A DNA stretch of 64,000 nucleotides from Streptomyces sp. YIM 130001 (GTDB lineage Bacteria > Actinomycetota > Actinomycetes > Streptomycetales > Streptomycetaceae): positions 272,360 to 336,359 of the forward strand of contig NZ_KZ984555.1 in the NCBI RefSeq assembly GCF_003574445.1, given 5' to 3'. Of the stretch, positions 8,030 through 14,500 are shown piece after piece. The stretch's first letter is position 1; the number at the start of each line of letters is the position of its first letter. A model generated the notes under the pieces. It ran no database searches. It had not been told where the DNA came from and saw nothing but the letters and a program-made list of their open reading frames with translations. Both the position numbers and the translations under genes were made by a program.

Positions 8030-9011
8030 GGTGACTCCTGCTTTCGAACGTCAGGCAATTGGTGAGGGAGTTCTCCACGGCGTCGCGCAGTGCGTGATCC
8101 GTGTAGTAGGCGGTGTGCGGACTGATGAGCGCGTTCGGCAGCTCCTGCAGTCGCAACAGCGCCTTGCTTTCCGGGGGTTCGTCCCGGCAGTCGGCGTAGA
8201 AGATTCCTTCCTCGCCCTCGACCACGTCCAGGGCCGCGCCGCTCAGCCTGCCGCTTTCCAGTTCCTGCACCAGCGCCTCGGTTTCGATGAGCGCACCACG
8301 TCCGGTGTTGACGATCAGCGCGCCTCGCTTCATCCGTGCGAGGCGCTGCCGATTCAGCAGATGGTGCGTGGTCTCGGTGAGCGGCGCATGGAGTGTGACC
8401 AGGTCGCTCCGGCACAGCAGTTCATCGAGCGGAATGCGCTCGACACCGGTGTCGGAGCGGTCCGCGGGGCGGCTGTCGTGGGCGAGGATGCGGCAGCCGA
8501 ATCCCCGCAGCCGGCCGATGACCGCTGTTCCGATACGGCCCGTCCCGATCACTCCGACCGTCAGGTCGCGCAGTTCCTTTCCGCGCACTTCACTGAGTCG
8601 GTAATCGTGCGTATCGGTGCGGCGGACGATGGATTTCGCGTCCCGGACCGCCATCAGCATGAGCATCAGCGTGTAGTCGGCCACGCTGTCCGGCGAGTAG
8701 GAGACGTTCTCGACGAGGATGCCGATGCTGTCGGCGTATTCCACGTCGATGTGGTTGCAGCCGATGCTGCGTGTGGAGATGTAGCCCACGCCGGCTCGGC
8801 GGAGCGCACGCAGCGTGGCACGGGTGACGGGCGACTTGTGGCCGACGCTGATGCACCGGCTGCCGGCGGCCAGTTCGGCATTGGCCTCGGATACGGGGGC
8901 GTCGGTGACGGCCGGCCGCACGCCGAGTCCGGGCGCGAGTTCGCGGAACAGAACGGATTCGTCCGGGCCGCATCCGTACACGGTGATGCGGGTCGTTTCG
9001 GTGTGGGTCAT
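8022..9011 (-). CDS. vanH: D-lactate dehydrogenase VanH
   Basis: A 329-residue D-2-hydroxyacid dehydrogenase that reduces pyruvate to D-lactate for VanA. The NAD-binding Rossmann motif is IGTGRIG (Gly156-Gly161). The catalytic triad residues are visible as TGRG (Arg238), DVVEGEEG (Glu265) and SPHTAYYT (His299). ATG 9011 is 23 nt from the conserved 41-bp element, with no Shine-Dalgarno sequence. It is the first gene of the vanHAX operon and is divergent from the second murF gene. The order and overlaps are as expected for actinomycete vanHAX. Confidence 0.96.
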   Translation of the reverse strand: MTHTETTRITVYGCGPDESVLFRELAPGLGVRPAVTDAPVSEANAELAAGSRCISVGHKSPVTRATLRALRRAGVGYISTRSIGCNHIDVEYADSIGILVENVSYSPDSVADYTLMLMLMAVRDAKSIVRRTDTHDYRLSEVRGKELRDLTVGVIGTGRIGTAVIGRLRGFGCRILAHDSRPADRSDTGVERIPLDELLCRSDLVTLHAPLTETTHHLLNRQRLARMKRGALIVNTGRGALIETEALVQELESGRLSGAALDVVEGEEGIFYADCRDEPPESKALLRLQELPNALISPHTAYYTDHALRDAVENSLTNCLTFESRSHHG

Positions 9012-9097
9012 GCCCCGAGTCAAGGCAGTGAGTTGTTGCCGGGGCGTATGTGGTTTTCGATATGCCCGCGATACGTCCTGCCGCCTTGACTGGAGGC
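9012..9097. promoter_or_regulatory. VanR-type element B with divergent vanH and murF-leader promoters
   Basis: The second copy of the 41-bp element lies at 9035-9075. Leftwards, 11 nt separate it from TTGACT (9023-9018 on the minus strand), then 6 nt and the vanH ATG. Rightwards, 10 nt separate it from TTGACT (9086-9091), then 6 nt and an ATG at 9098 that opens a 14-codon ORF ending at the murF start. This symmetry indicates that one regulator site serves two back-to-back promoters, both apparently leaderless. The element probably replaces a -35 region, as is usual for OmpR-family activators; that is inference. Confidence 0.8.
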
Positions 9098-9142
9098 ATG
9101 ACGTACCGAACTCCAGGCATGAAGTCCGGGGAACCGGCGTGA
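9098..9142 (+). CDS. putative 14-aa leader peptide upstream of murF
   Basis: A short ORF, too small for ordinary gene callers, encodes MTYRTPGMKSGEPA. Its ATG lies exactly 6 nt after a TTGACT hexamer, the same distance as in the four other van promoters here, so it should be translated from a leaderless message. Its TGA (9140-9142) overlaps the murF GTG (9139-9141). This would couple its translation to murF or keep the murF Shine-Dalgarno region ribosome-accessible. There is no homology evidence and the peptide may have no function of its own. It could be chance, but start spacing and stop overlap agree. Confidence 0.4.
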   Translation: MTYRTPGMKSGEPA

Positions 9143-10482
9143 TTCCGATCGGCCTCGGCGAGATCGCCGAGATCGTGGGCGGCAGGGCCGTGGGTGACAG
9201 CTCGGTGGCCGTGACCGCGCCGGCCGTGCTCGACGGTCGGCAGGCCGAGCCGGGCGGCCTGTTCGTCGCCTTCGCCGGTGAGTACACCGACGGCCACGAC
9301 TACGCGCAGCAGGCGGGACGAGCCGGTGCGGTGGCCGTGCTCGGCTCCCGGCCCACGCCACTGCCCACCGTCGTCGTCGAGGAGGTCCGTACGGCGCTGC
9401 AGACCCTCGCCGCCCATGTCGTGGCCCGGCTGCGCGACGGGCTGACCGTCGTCGCAGTGACCGGCTCGCAGGGCAAGACCGGCACCAAGGACCTGCTGGC
9501 GGCCGTGCTTTCGGGTGCCGGGCCGACGGTGGCCACGGCCGGCTCGCTCAACAACGAGCTCGGCGTGCCGCTCACCATGCTCCGCGCCCGGGCGGGCACC
9601 CGGTTCCTCGTCCTGGAGATGGGGGCCCGCCATGTCGGCGACATCGCCGCGCTGACCGGCCTGGTCGCGCCCGACATCGCCGTCGTCCTCAACGCCGGTG
9701 TGGCCCATCTCGGCGAGTTCGGGTCGCGCGCCGCCATCGCCAGGACCAAGGGCGAGCTGGTGCAAGGTCTCGCGCCCGGTGGCACCGCCGTCCTGAACGC
9801 CGACGATCCCGCGGTCGCCGCGATGCGCGCGCTCACCGACGGCCCGGTCCGCACCTTCGGCCGGGCCACGCACGCCGACGTACGGGCACGCGACCTGGAC
9901 CTCGACCGGCTCGGGCGGCCGTCCTGCACGCTACGGACCGCCGTCGCCTCGGCCCGTGTCACGCTGCCGCTCGTCGGCGCCCACCAGGCGCTCAACGCTT
10001 CGGCCGCCGCGGCGGCGGCACTTGCGGCCGGACTTCCGCTCGACCTGGCCGCTGCCGGGCTGGCCACCGCCTCGCTGTCGCGGTGGCGGATGGAGCGGCG
10101 CCGCCTCGCCTGCGGGGCGACGCTGCTCGACGACTCCTACAACGCCAACCCCGACTCGACCCGCGCCGCCCTGAACGCACTGGCGGCCGTCGAGGGCGGG
10201 CGCCGCATCGCCGTGCTCGGCGAGATGCTCGAACTCGGCCCCGACAGCGCGGCCGAGCACCGCGCGGTCGGGGCGTACGCCGCCGCGCGAGCCGACGTGG
10301 TGGCCGCCGTGGGCGAAGGGGCCCGGCCGGTCGCGGACGGCGCCGGCGAGCGAGCGGTCGTCCTCGCCGACCGAGACGCGGCGGTCGCCTGGCTGCGCGA
10401 CCGTCTCGCCGCCGGAGACGTGGTGCTGGTCAAGGCGTCCCGCGGTGCGCGTCTCGACGAAGTCGCCGCCGCGCTCGGTTAG
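9139..10482 (+). CDS. murF: UDP-MurNAc-tripeptide--D-alanyl-(D-Ala/D-Lac) ligase, second MurF
   Basis: A 447-residue Mur ligase with the three usual domains. The N-terminal uracil-binding part has 'LFVAFAGEYTDGHDYAQQA', the central P-loop is TGSQGKTGTKD (serine of the usual TGSSGKT replaced by glutamine), and the C-terminal part begins near DDSYNANPDSTRAAL. MurF adds the terminal dipeptide to UDP-MurNAc-tripeptide. Placed divergently from vanHAX under a shared regulator site, this copy should load D-Ala-D-Lac when resistance is induced, in addition to a housekeeping MurF elsewhere. GTG 9139 has GGGGA six bases upstream. The function is established for the family; the depsipeptide preference is inferred from location. 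Confidence 0.9.
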   Translation: MIPIGLGEIAEIVGGRAVGDSSVAVTAPAVLDGRQAEPGGLFVAFAGEYTDGHDYAQQAGRAGAVAVLGSRPTPLPTVVVEEVRTALQTLAAHVVARLRDGLTVVAVTGSQGKTGTKDLLAAVLSGAGPTVATAGSLNNELGVPLTMLRARAGTRFLVLEMGARHVGDIAALTGLVAPDIAVVLNAGVAHLGEFGSRAAIARTKGELVQGLAPGGTAVLNADDPAVAAMRALTDGPVRTFGRATHADVRARDLDLDRLGRPSCTLRTAVASARVTLPLVGAHQALNASAAAAAALAAGLPLDLAAAGLATASLSRWRMERRRLACGATLLDDSYNANPDSTRAALNALAAVEGGRRIAVLGEMLELGPDSAAEHRAVGAYAAARADVVAAVGEGARPVADGAGERAVVLADRDAAVAWLRDRLAAGDVVLVKASRGARLDEVAAALG

Positions 10483-10557
10483 GTGTGCCGTCCGGAGAGT
10501 CGTGCGCGGTGCCGCGGTGTCCGGTGCGTGCTCTCGGTGCGTCGGCCGGAAGTCCTC

Positions 10558-10593
10558 GTACTGGACGTACTCGGGGTACTGGACGTACTCGGG
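10558..10593. repeat. perfect 18-bp tandem duplication
   Basis: The unit GTACTGGACGTACTCGGG occurs twice head-to-tail without mismatch in the 238-base gap between the convergent murF and GNAT genes. No gene is evident in this gap. The unit contains two GTACT steps, so it may be a slippage product. No function is assigned. Confidence 0.85.
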
Positions 10594-10720
10594 CTTTCGG
10601 GCGGTGCGGCGAGTAGGGGTGCCACCGGCCGGAGGCTGGGGGAGCGTGCCGGGCGCCGTGAGTGCCGTGCAGGACTTTCCGGACATGCCCTACGGCTCGA
10701 GCGGATGCGCGGCGCCGTGG

Positions 10721-11176
10721 TCAGGAGCCGCCCACCGGCAGGTCTCGCAGGAACCGGGACGACTCCCCCGCCTGGTCGATGTATCCGCGGCGCCGGTAGA
10801 ACGCATGCGCATCCTGGCGACGGTCCCCGCTGGTGACCTCCATGCGGACGCAGCCACGGGTGGCGGCGAAGGACTCCGCGGCCGCGACGAGTCGGGAGCC
10901 GACGCCGCGGCCGCGCGCTCGGCCGCAGACCACCAGGGCCACGATCCGGCCCCAGGAGCCGTCACGTTCGAAGAACGGGCACACCTGGACGGCGATGACC
11001 CCGAGAACGCGGTCGCCGACCTCAGCCACATAGGCCGCGCCGGACGGATCCTCGGCCCAGGTCCGGATTCGGCTCGCCGTCACTGCGCGGCCGTCTTGCG
11101 GATAACCCAGCTGCTCCAGCAGCTCGTTGACGGCCAAGGCGTCGGCGCGGTGTGCCGGCCGGATCCGCACGCTCAT
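10721..11176 (-). CDS. GNAT-family N-acetyltransferase coupled to vanK
   Basis: A 151-residue GNAT acetyltransferase. The N-terminal 'VRIRPAHRADALAVNELLEQLGYP' is a typical first strand and helix. The acetyl-CoA binding motif is RGRGVGSRLVAAAE, followed by GDRRQDAHAFYRRRGY. Its ATG overlaps the vanK stop as ATGA, so it is translated with vanK and should be induced with the resistance genes. The substrate is unknown. GNATs near cell-wall genes may modify muropeptides, amino sugars or drugs, but nothing here decides this. It could also be a passenger gene that inserted behind vanK. Confidence 0.85.
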   Translation of the reverse strand: MSVRIRPAHRADALAVNELLEQLGYPQDGRAVTASRIRTWAEDPSGAAYVAEVGDRVLGVIAVQVCPFFERDGSWGRIVALVVCGRARGRGVGSRLVAAAESFAATRGCVRMEVTSGDRRQDAHAFYRRRGYIDQAGESSRFLRDLPVGGS

Positions 11177-12348
11177 CGCGCGCGCCGCCTGACGGTCTTG
11201 TGCCGCTTCATGTACAGGTCGAAGGCCCGGTAGACCAGCGGCCGCAGCGGCAGGTCCCACTCCCCGACGTACCGCACGGCCCGGCCGCCGGTGCCGGCCT
11301 TGAACCGGACCAGGCCGACGTGCGGGTCGTCGGCGTCCAGGGTGGGGGTGATGCCGCGCAGGTCGTAGACATCGCAGCCGGCGGCTCGCGCGTCGCGGAT
11401 CATCGCCCACTGGCAGGCGTTGGAGCCGCGTACCTCGCGCTTCTCGGTGGCGGAGGCCCCATAGGCGTACACCGCGTGGGCTCCGACGCGGATCAGGACG
11501 GTGGTGGCGACCAGGTCGCCCCGGTGATGGGCCAGGTAGAGCGTGATCCGCTCGGGGCCTTCGGTGCCCAGCGCCGCGAACATGGTCTCGAAGTAGCGCA
11601 GCGGCCGGGGCGTGAAGCGGTCGCGCTCGGCGGTGTGGACGTAGAGGTCGTGAAACGCCTTGAGGTCCTGCGGCCCTCCGGCGGCGACCGTGACCTCGAC
11701 GCCCTCCTTGGCCGCCTTCTTGATGTTGCGGCGCCACTGCTGGTTCATGCCCCCGAGCACCTCCGCCTCGGTCCTGCCCGCCAGCGGGACCTCGTACTTG
11801 AACTGCGGGTGTCCGGCCCCGAACCCGTCCTGCGGGTTCTGCGGCAGCCAGCCCGCGTCCTGCAGGCTGCTGCTCACGCGCGCACCGACCGGGTCGCCCC
11901 ACTGCGCCGGCAGGTCGGTGAGCCGCCGGACGTCCGGGTCGGCGATGCCCTCCTTGACCTGGGCGGCGCTCCAGGTGTCCGTGACCACCGGCGGGCCGAG
12001 CCGGATCGCGAACGCGCCGTGTTCCTTGAGGTACGCCGCCGCCGGGTCGAGCCATGGACCGATCTCGCCGCTCCAGTCGATGACCGGGCCCTCGGCCAGA
12101 TACGCCAGCGTGAAGCGGTCGAGCCTCGGCACCGGCCGGTGCAGTACGAGCCCGGCGCCGACCAGGCGCGGGCCGTCGAACCAGCCGAGCGACTCGCTGC
12201 GCCACTCGGTCTTCACGCGGCCCCACGCCGGAGTCTGCAGAAAGCTGACCGCCCGCCGGGCCCGTACGAACGCCTCGTGCTCGACGGCGCCGATCGGCCG
12301 CACGACAAGATCTCCGGCTGCTGCGCGTACTGGTTCGCTGAAGGACAT
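11173..12348 (-). CDS. vanK: VanK, FemABX-family peptidyltransferase
   Basis: A 391-residue FemABX aminoacyltransferase with two GNAT-like halves. The family segments 'FLQTPAWGRVK' (N-terminal), MNQQWRRNIKKAAKEGV (helical arm region) and 'YAYGASATEKREVRGSNACQ' (C-terminal) are all present, as is the final GLVRFKAGTGG. In S. coelicolor VanK adds the cross-bridge residue (glycine) to D-Lac-ending stem peptides that the housekeeping FemX cannot use, and is essential once VanHAX is induced. ATG 12348 is 23 nt from the third promoter element, with no Shine-Dalgarno sequence. It heads a two-gene operon with the GNAT gene and is divergent from vanRS. Confidence 0.93.
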   Translation of the reverse strand: MSFSEPVRAAAGDLVVRPIGAVEHEAFVRARRAVSFLQTPAWGRVKTEWRSESLGWFDGPRLVGAGLVLHRPVPRLDRFTLAYLAEGPVIDWSGEIGPWLDPAAAYLKEHGAFAIRLGPPVVTDTWSAAQVKEGIADPDVRRLTDLPAQWGDPVGARVSSSLQDAGWLPQNPQDGFGAGHPQFKYEVPLAGRTEAEVLGGMNQQWRRNIKKAAKEGVEVTVAAGGPQDLKAFHDLYVHTAERDRFTPRPLRYFETMFAALGTEGPERITLYLAHHRGDLVATTVLIRVGAHAVYAYGASATEKREVRGSNACQWAMIRDARAAGCDVYDLRGITPTLDADDPHVGLVRFKAGTGGRAVRYVGEWDLPLRPLVYRAFDLYMKRHKTVRRRAR

Positions 12349-12434
12349 GCCACCAGTCGATGCGGCGGGATGTTGCCGGCACGTATGCGATTTTCGATAC
12401 GCGGAGGATATGCCTCGGCTCGTAGCCTTGGTCC
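12349..12434. promoter_or_regulatory. VanR-type element C with divergent vanK and vanR promoters
   Basis: The third 41-bp copy is at 12372-12412. Leftwards: 11 nt, TCGACT (12360-12355 on the minus strand), 6 nt, vanK ATG. Rightwards: 10 nt, TAGCCT (12423-12428), 6 nt, vanR ATG. Distances match element B on both sides to the base. Neither gap holds a Shine-Dalgarno sequence. The arrangement implies that VanR activates its own operon as well as vanK, and that both messages start at the initiation codon. Binding and start sites are inferred. Confidence 0.8.
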
Positions 12435-13130
12435 ATGCGTGTCTTGATTGTCGAGGACGAGCCCTACCTGGCCGAAGCGATCCGTGACGGCCTGCGCCTG
12501 GAGGCGATCGCGGCCGACCTCGCCGGTGACGGCGACACCGCTCTGGAGCTGCTCGGCATCAACACCTACGACATCGCCGTCCTCGACCGCGACATCCCGG
12601 GCCCGTCCGGCGACGAGATCGCCACCCGCATCGTCGCCTCGGGCAGCGGGATGCCGATCCTCATGCTCACCGCTGCCGACCGGCTCGACGACAAGGCCTC
12701 CGGGTTCGGGCTCGGTGCCGACGACTACCTGACGAAACCCTTCGAGTTGCAGGAGCTCGTCCTCAGGCTGCGGGCGCTCGACCGCAGGCGTGCCCACCTC
12801 CGGCCTCCCGTACGGGAGATCGCGGGACTGCGCCTCGATCCGTTCCGCCGCGAGATCTACCGCGACGGCCGCTACGTCGCACTCACCCGGAAGCAGTTCG
12901 CCGTGCTCGAGGTCCTCGTCGCCGCCGAGGGCGGGGTGGTCAGCGCCGAGGAACTCCTGGAGCGGGCGTGGGACGAGAACGCCGACCCGTTCACCAACGC
13001 CGTACGCATCACGGTCTCCGCACTGCGCAAACGTCTCGGCGAACCCTGGATCATCGCCACCGTGCCGGGCGTCGGCTACCGCATCGACGCAGCGTCCGTG
13101 ACCGCACACGGCGGTGCGGAGCGTGGATAG
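12435..13130 (+). CDS. vanR: response regulator VanR (OmpR/PhoB family)
   Basis: A 231-residue response regulator. The receiver domain starts MRVLIVEDEP and has the phospho-acceptor Asp51 in VLDRDIPG, with Thr79 and Lys101 (LTKPFEL) as the usual switch residues. The C-terminal winged helix has 'VALTRKQFAVLEVLVAAEGG' and ends 'TVPGVGYRID'. It should be phosphorylated by VanS and activate the van promoters. Its start follows TAGCCT by 6 nt, without a ribosome-binding site. The end overlaps vanS, so the pair is co-translated. The three repeated promoter elements in the window are its most likely targets. Confidence 0.95.
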   Translation: MRVLIVEDEPYLAEAIRDGLRLEAIAADLAGDGDTALELLGINTYDIAVLDRDIPGPSGDEIATRIVASGSGMPILMLTAADRLDDKASGFGLGADDYLTKPFELQELVLRLRALDRRRAHLRPPVREIAGLRLDPFRREIYRDGRYVALTRKQFAVLEVLVAAEGGVVSAEELLERAWDENADPFTNAVRITVSALRKRLGEPWIIATVPGVGYRIDAASVTAHGGAERG

Positions 13131-14229
13131 GCGGCCCGGCCTGAGCGTCCGCCTCAAACTCACCCTCAGCTATGCCGGATTCCTCATGCTCGCCGGCGCC
13201 CTGCTGATCGTCGCCATCGGAGTGTTCCTCCTGCAACAGGGCTGGCTGCAGACCAATGAAGCAGGCGCGGTGCGGGCGACTCCGGGCACCATGTTCCTGC
13301 GCAGCTTCGCCCCGACGGCGGCCGCGGTCATGGTGTTCCTCCTGCTGTTCGGCCTCCTGGGGGGCTGGATCCTCGCCGGACGCATGCTCGCGCCCCTGGA
13401 CCGCATCACCCACGCCACCCGCACGGCCGCGGCCGGATCGCTGTCCCACCGGATCCTTCTGCCGGGCCGCAAGGACGAGTTCCGCGAGCTTGCCGACGCC
13501 TTCGACACGATGCTCGAGCAGCTCGAGACGCACGTCGCGGAGCAGCAGAGATTCGCCGCCAACGCCTCGCACGAGCTGCGCACCCCGCTGGCGATCTCGA
13601 AGACACTCATCGACGTCGCGCGCGCCGATCCGCACCACGACACCGGTGCACTCGTCGACCGCCTGCACGCCGTCAACACCCGGGCCATCGACCTCACCGA
13701 GGCACTGCTCCTCCTCACCCGCGCCAACCAGCGCTCGTTCACCCGCGAGCACGTCGATCTGTCCCTCGTCGCCGAGGAAGCGGCCGAGACGCTCCATCCG
13801 CTCGCGGAGAAGCACGGCATCACCCTCGAGGCCGGCGGTGACATCGCGCCCACGACCGGTTCGCCCGCGCTCCTGCTGCAGCTCACCACGAACCTCGTAC
13901 ACAACGCGATCGTCCACAACATGCCCGAACAGGGCACCGTCCACATCCACACCGGCGTCCGTCCCACGACCGTGGTCCTCACCGTCGAGAACACCGGCGA
14001 GACGCTCACCCCGCAGCTGGTCGCGACCCTCACCGAGCCCTTCCGGCGCGGTACGGAGCGGGTCCATCACGATGCGGCGGGCGTCGGACTCGGCCTGGCC
14101 ATCGTCGAGACGATCGCCAGGGCACACGACGGGGTGCTCACCCTCGCGCCCCGTTCCGGCGGCGGGATGCGGGTCGCGGTGGAACTCCCGCGCGCGCCCG
14201 AGCGCACCGCCGGCTCCTGTGAAGCCTGA
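13114..14229 (+). CDS. vanS: sensor histidine kinase VanS
   Basis: A 371-residue membrane histidine kinase. Transmembrane helices lie at about residues 18-40 and 66-90, with a short outside loop of roughly 25 residues between them (GWLQTNEAGAVRATPG). A HAMP region extends to about 143. The phospho-acceptor is His153 in ASHELRTPLA, and the ATPase domain has the N box LVHNAIVHN and the G box AGVGLGLAIV. The short loop resembles the S. coelicolor VanS, which binds vancomycin directly. Two starts are possible, GTG 13114 and GTG 13123; both overlap the end of vanR. Phosphatase and kinase activities on VanR are expected from the family. Confidence 0.95.
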   Translation: MRSVDRRPGLSVRLKLTLSYAGFLMLAGALLIVAIGVFLLQQGWLQTNEAGAVRATPGTMFLRSFAPTAAAVMVFLLLFGLLGGWILAGRMLAPLDRITHATRTAAAGSLSHRILLPGRKDEFRELADAFDTMLEQLETHVAEQQRFAANASHELRTPLAISKTLIDVARADPHHDTGALVDRLHAVNTRAIDLTEALLLLTRANQRSFTREHVDLSLVAEEAAETLHPLAEKHGITLEAGGDIAPTTGSPALLLQLTTNLVHNAIVHNMPEQGTVHIHTGVRPTTVVLTVENTGETLTPQLVATLTEPFRRGTERVHHDAAGVGLGLAIVETIARAHDGVLTLAPRSGGGMRVAVELPRAPERTAGSCEA

Positions 14230-14231
14230 GC

Positions 14232-14256
14232 GGCCGGGCCGCGGCTCCGCCCGGCC
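14232..14256 (+). terminator. stem-loop after vanS
   Basis: Perfect 8-bp arms GGCCGGGC and GCCCGGCC are separated by 9 nt and begin three bases after the vanS stop. No T-run follows, which is common for actinomycete terminators. It probably ends the vanRS transcript. Confidence 0.55.
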
Positions 14257-14444
14257 CGTCCCGCCCCCGGCAGCGGCGAACCGCACCTCACCGTAGGAAA
14301 TCGGTCACAAAGTACCCACACTCCGCACCACGGGTGGTTCATTGGTCGGGGCCCGCGAGGCCCGAGCGACATAGATGTCCCGCCCGTTACGGGAGTGTGA
14401 CCAAGACCCCCCTTGCGGCATCCCGCACCCCTGAACAAGAGTGA

Positions 14445-14471
14445 TGTATGCGCTTACAGACAGCGCATACA
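14445..14471. promoter_or_regulatory. LacI-type operator / 10-bp inverted repeat upstream of sugar ABC operon
   Basis: Arms TGTATGCGCT and AGCGCATACA form a perfect inverted repeat separated by 7 nt. The left half by itself, TGTATGCGCTTACA (14445-14458), is a 14-bp near-palindrome with a central CG, the usual shape of LacI-family operators. It lies 30 nt before the substrate-binding-protein start. It differs from the CebR box TGGGAGCGCTCCCA, and no LacI gene lies in the window, so the regulator must be elsewhere. Confidence 0.6.
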
Positions 14472-14500
14472 TTCAGGTAGTGCTCAAGGAGGAGCCGCCC

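Noticed and set aside
10721..12436. Possible fusion of the GNAT with a long N-terminal part
   Set aside because: The upstream part is only vanK read in another frame. The GNAT has its own ATG at 11176 in an ATGA overlap.
14230..14500. A LacI regulator gene for the sugar operon
   Set aside because: The gap after vanS has no open frame with a helix-turn-helix; only the operator and the leader region of the binding-protein gene are there.
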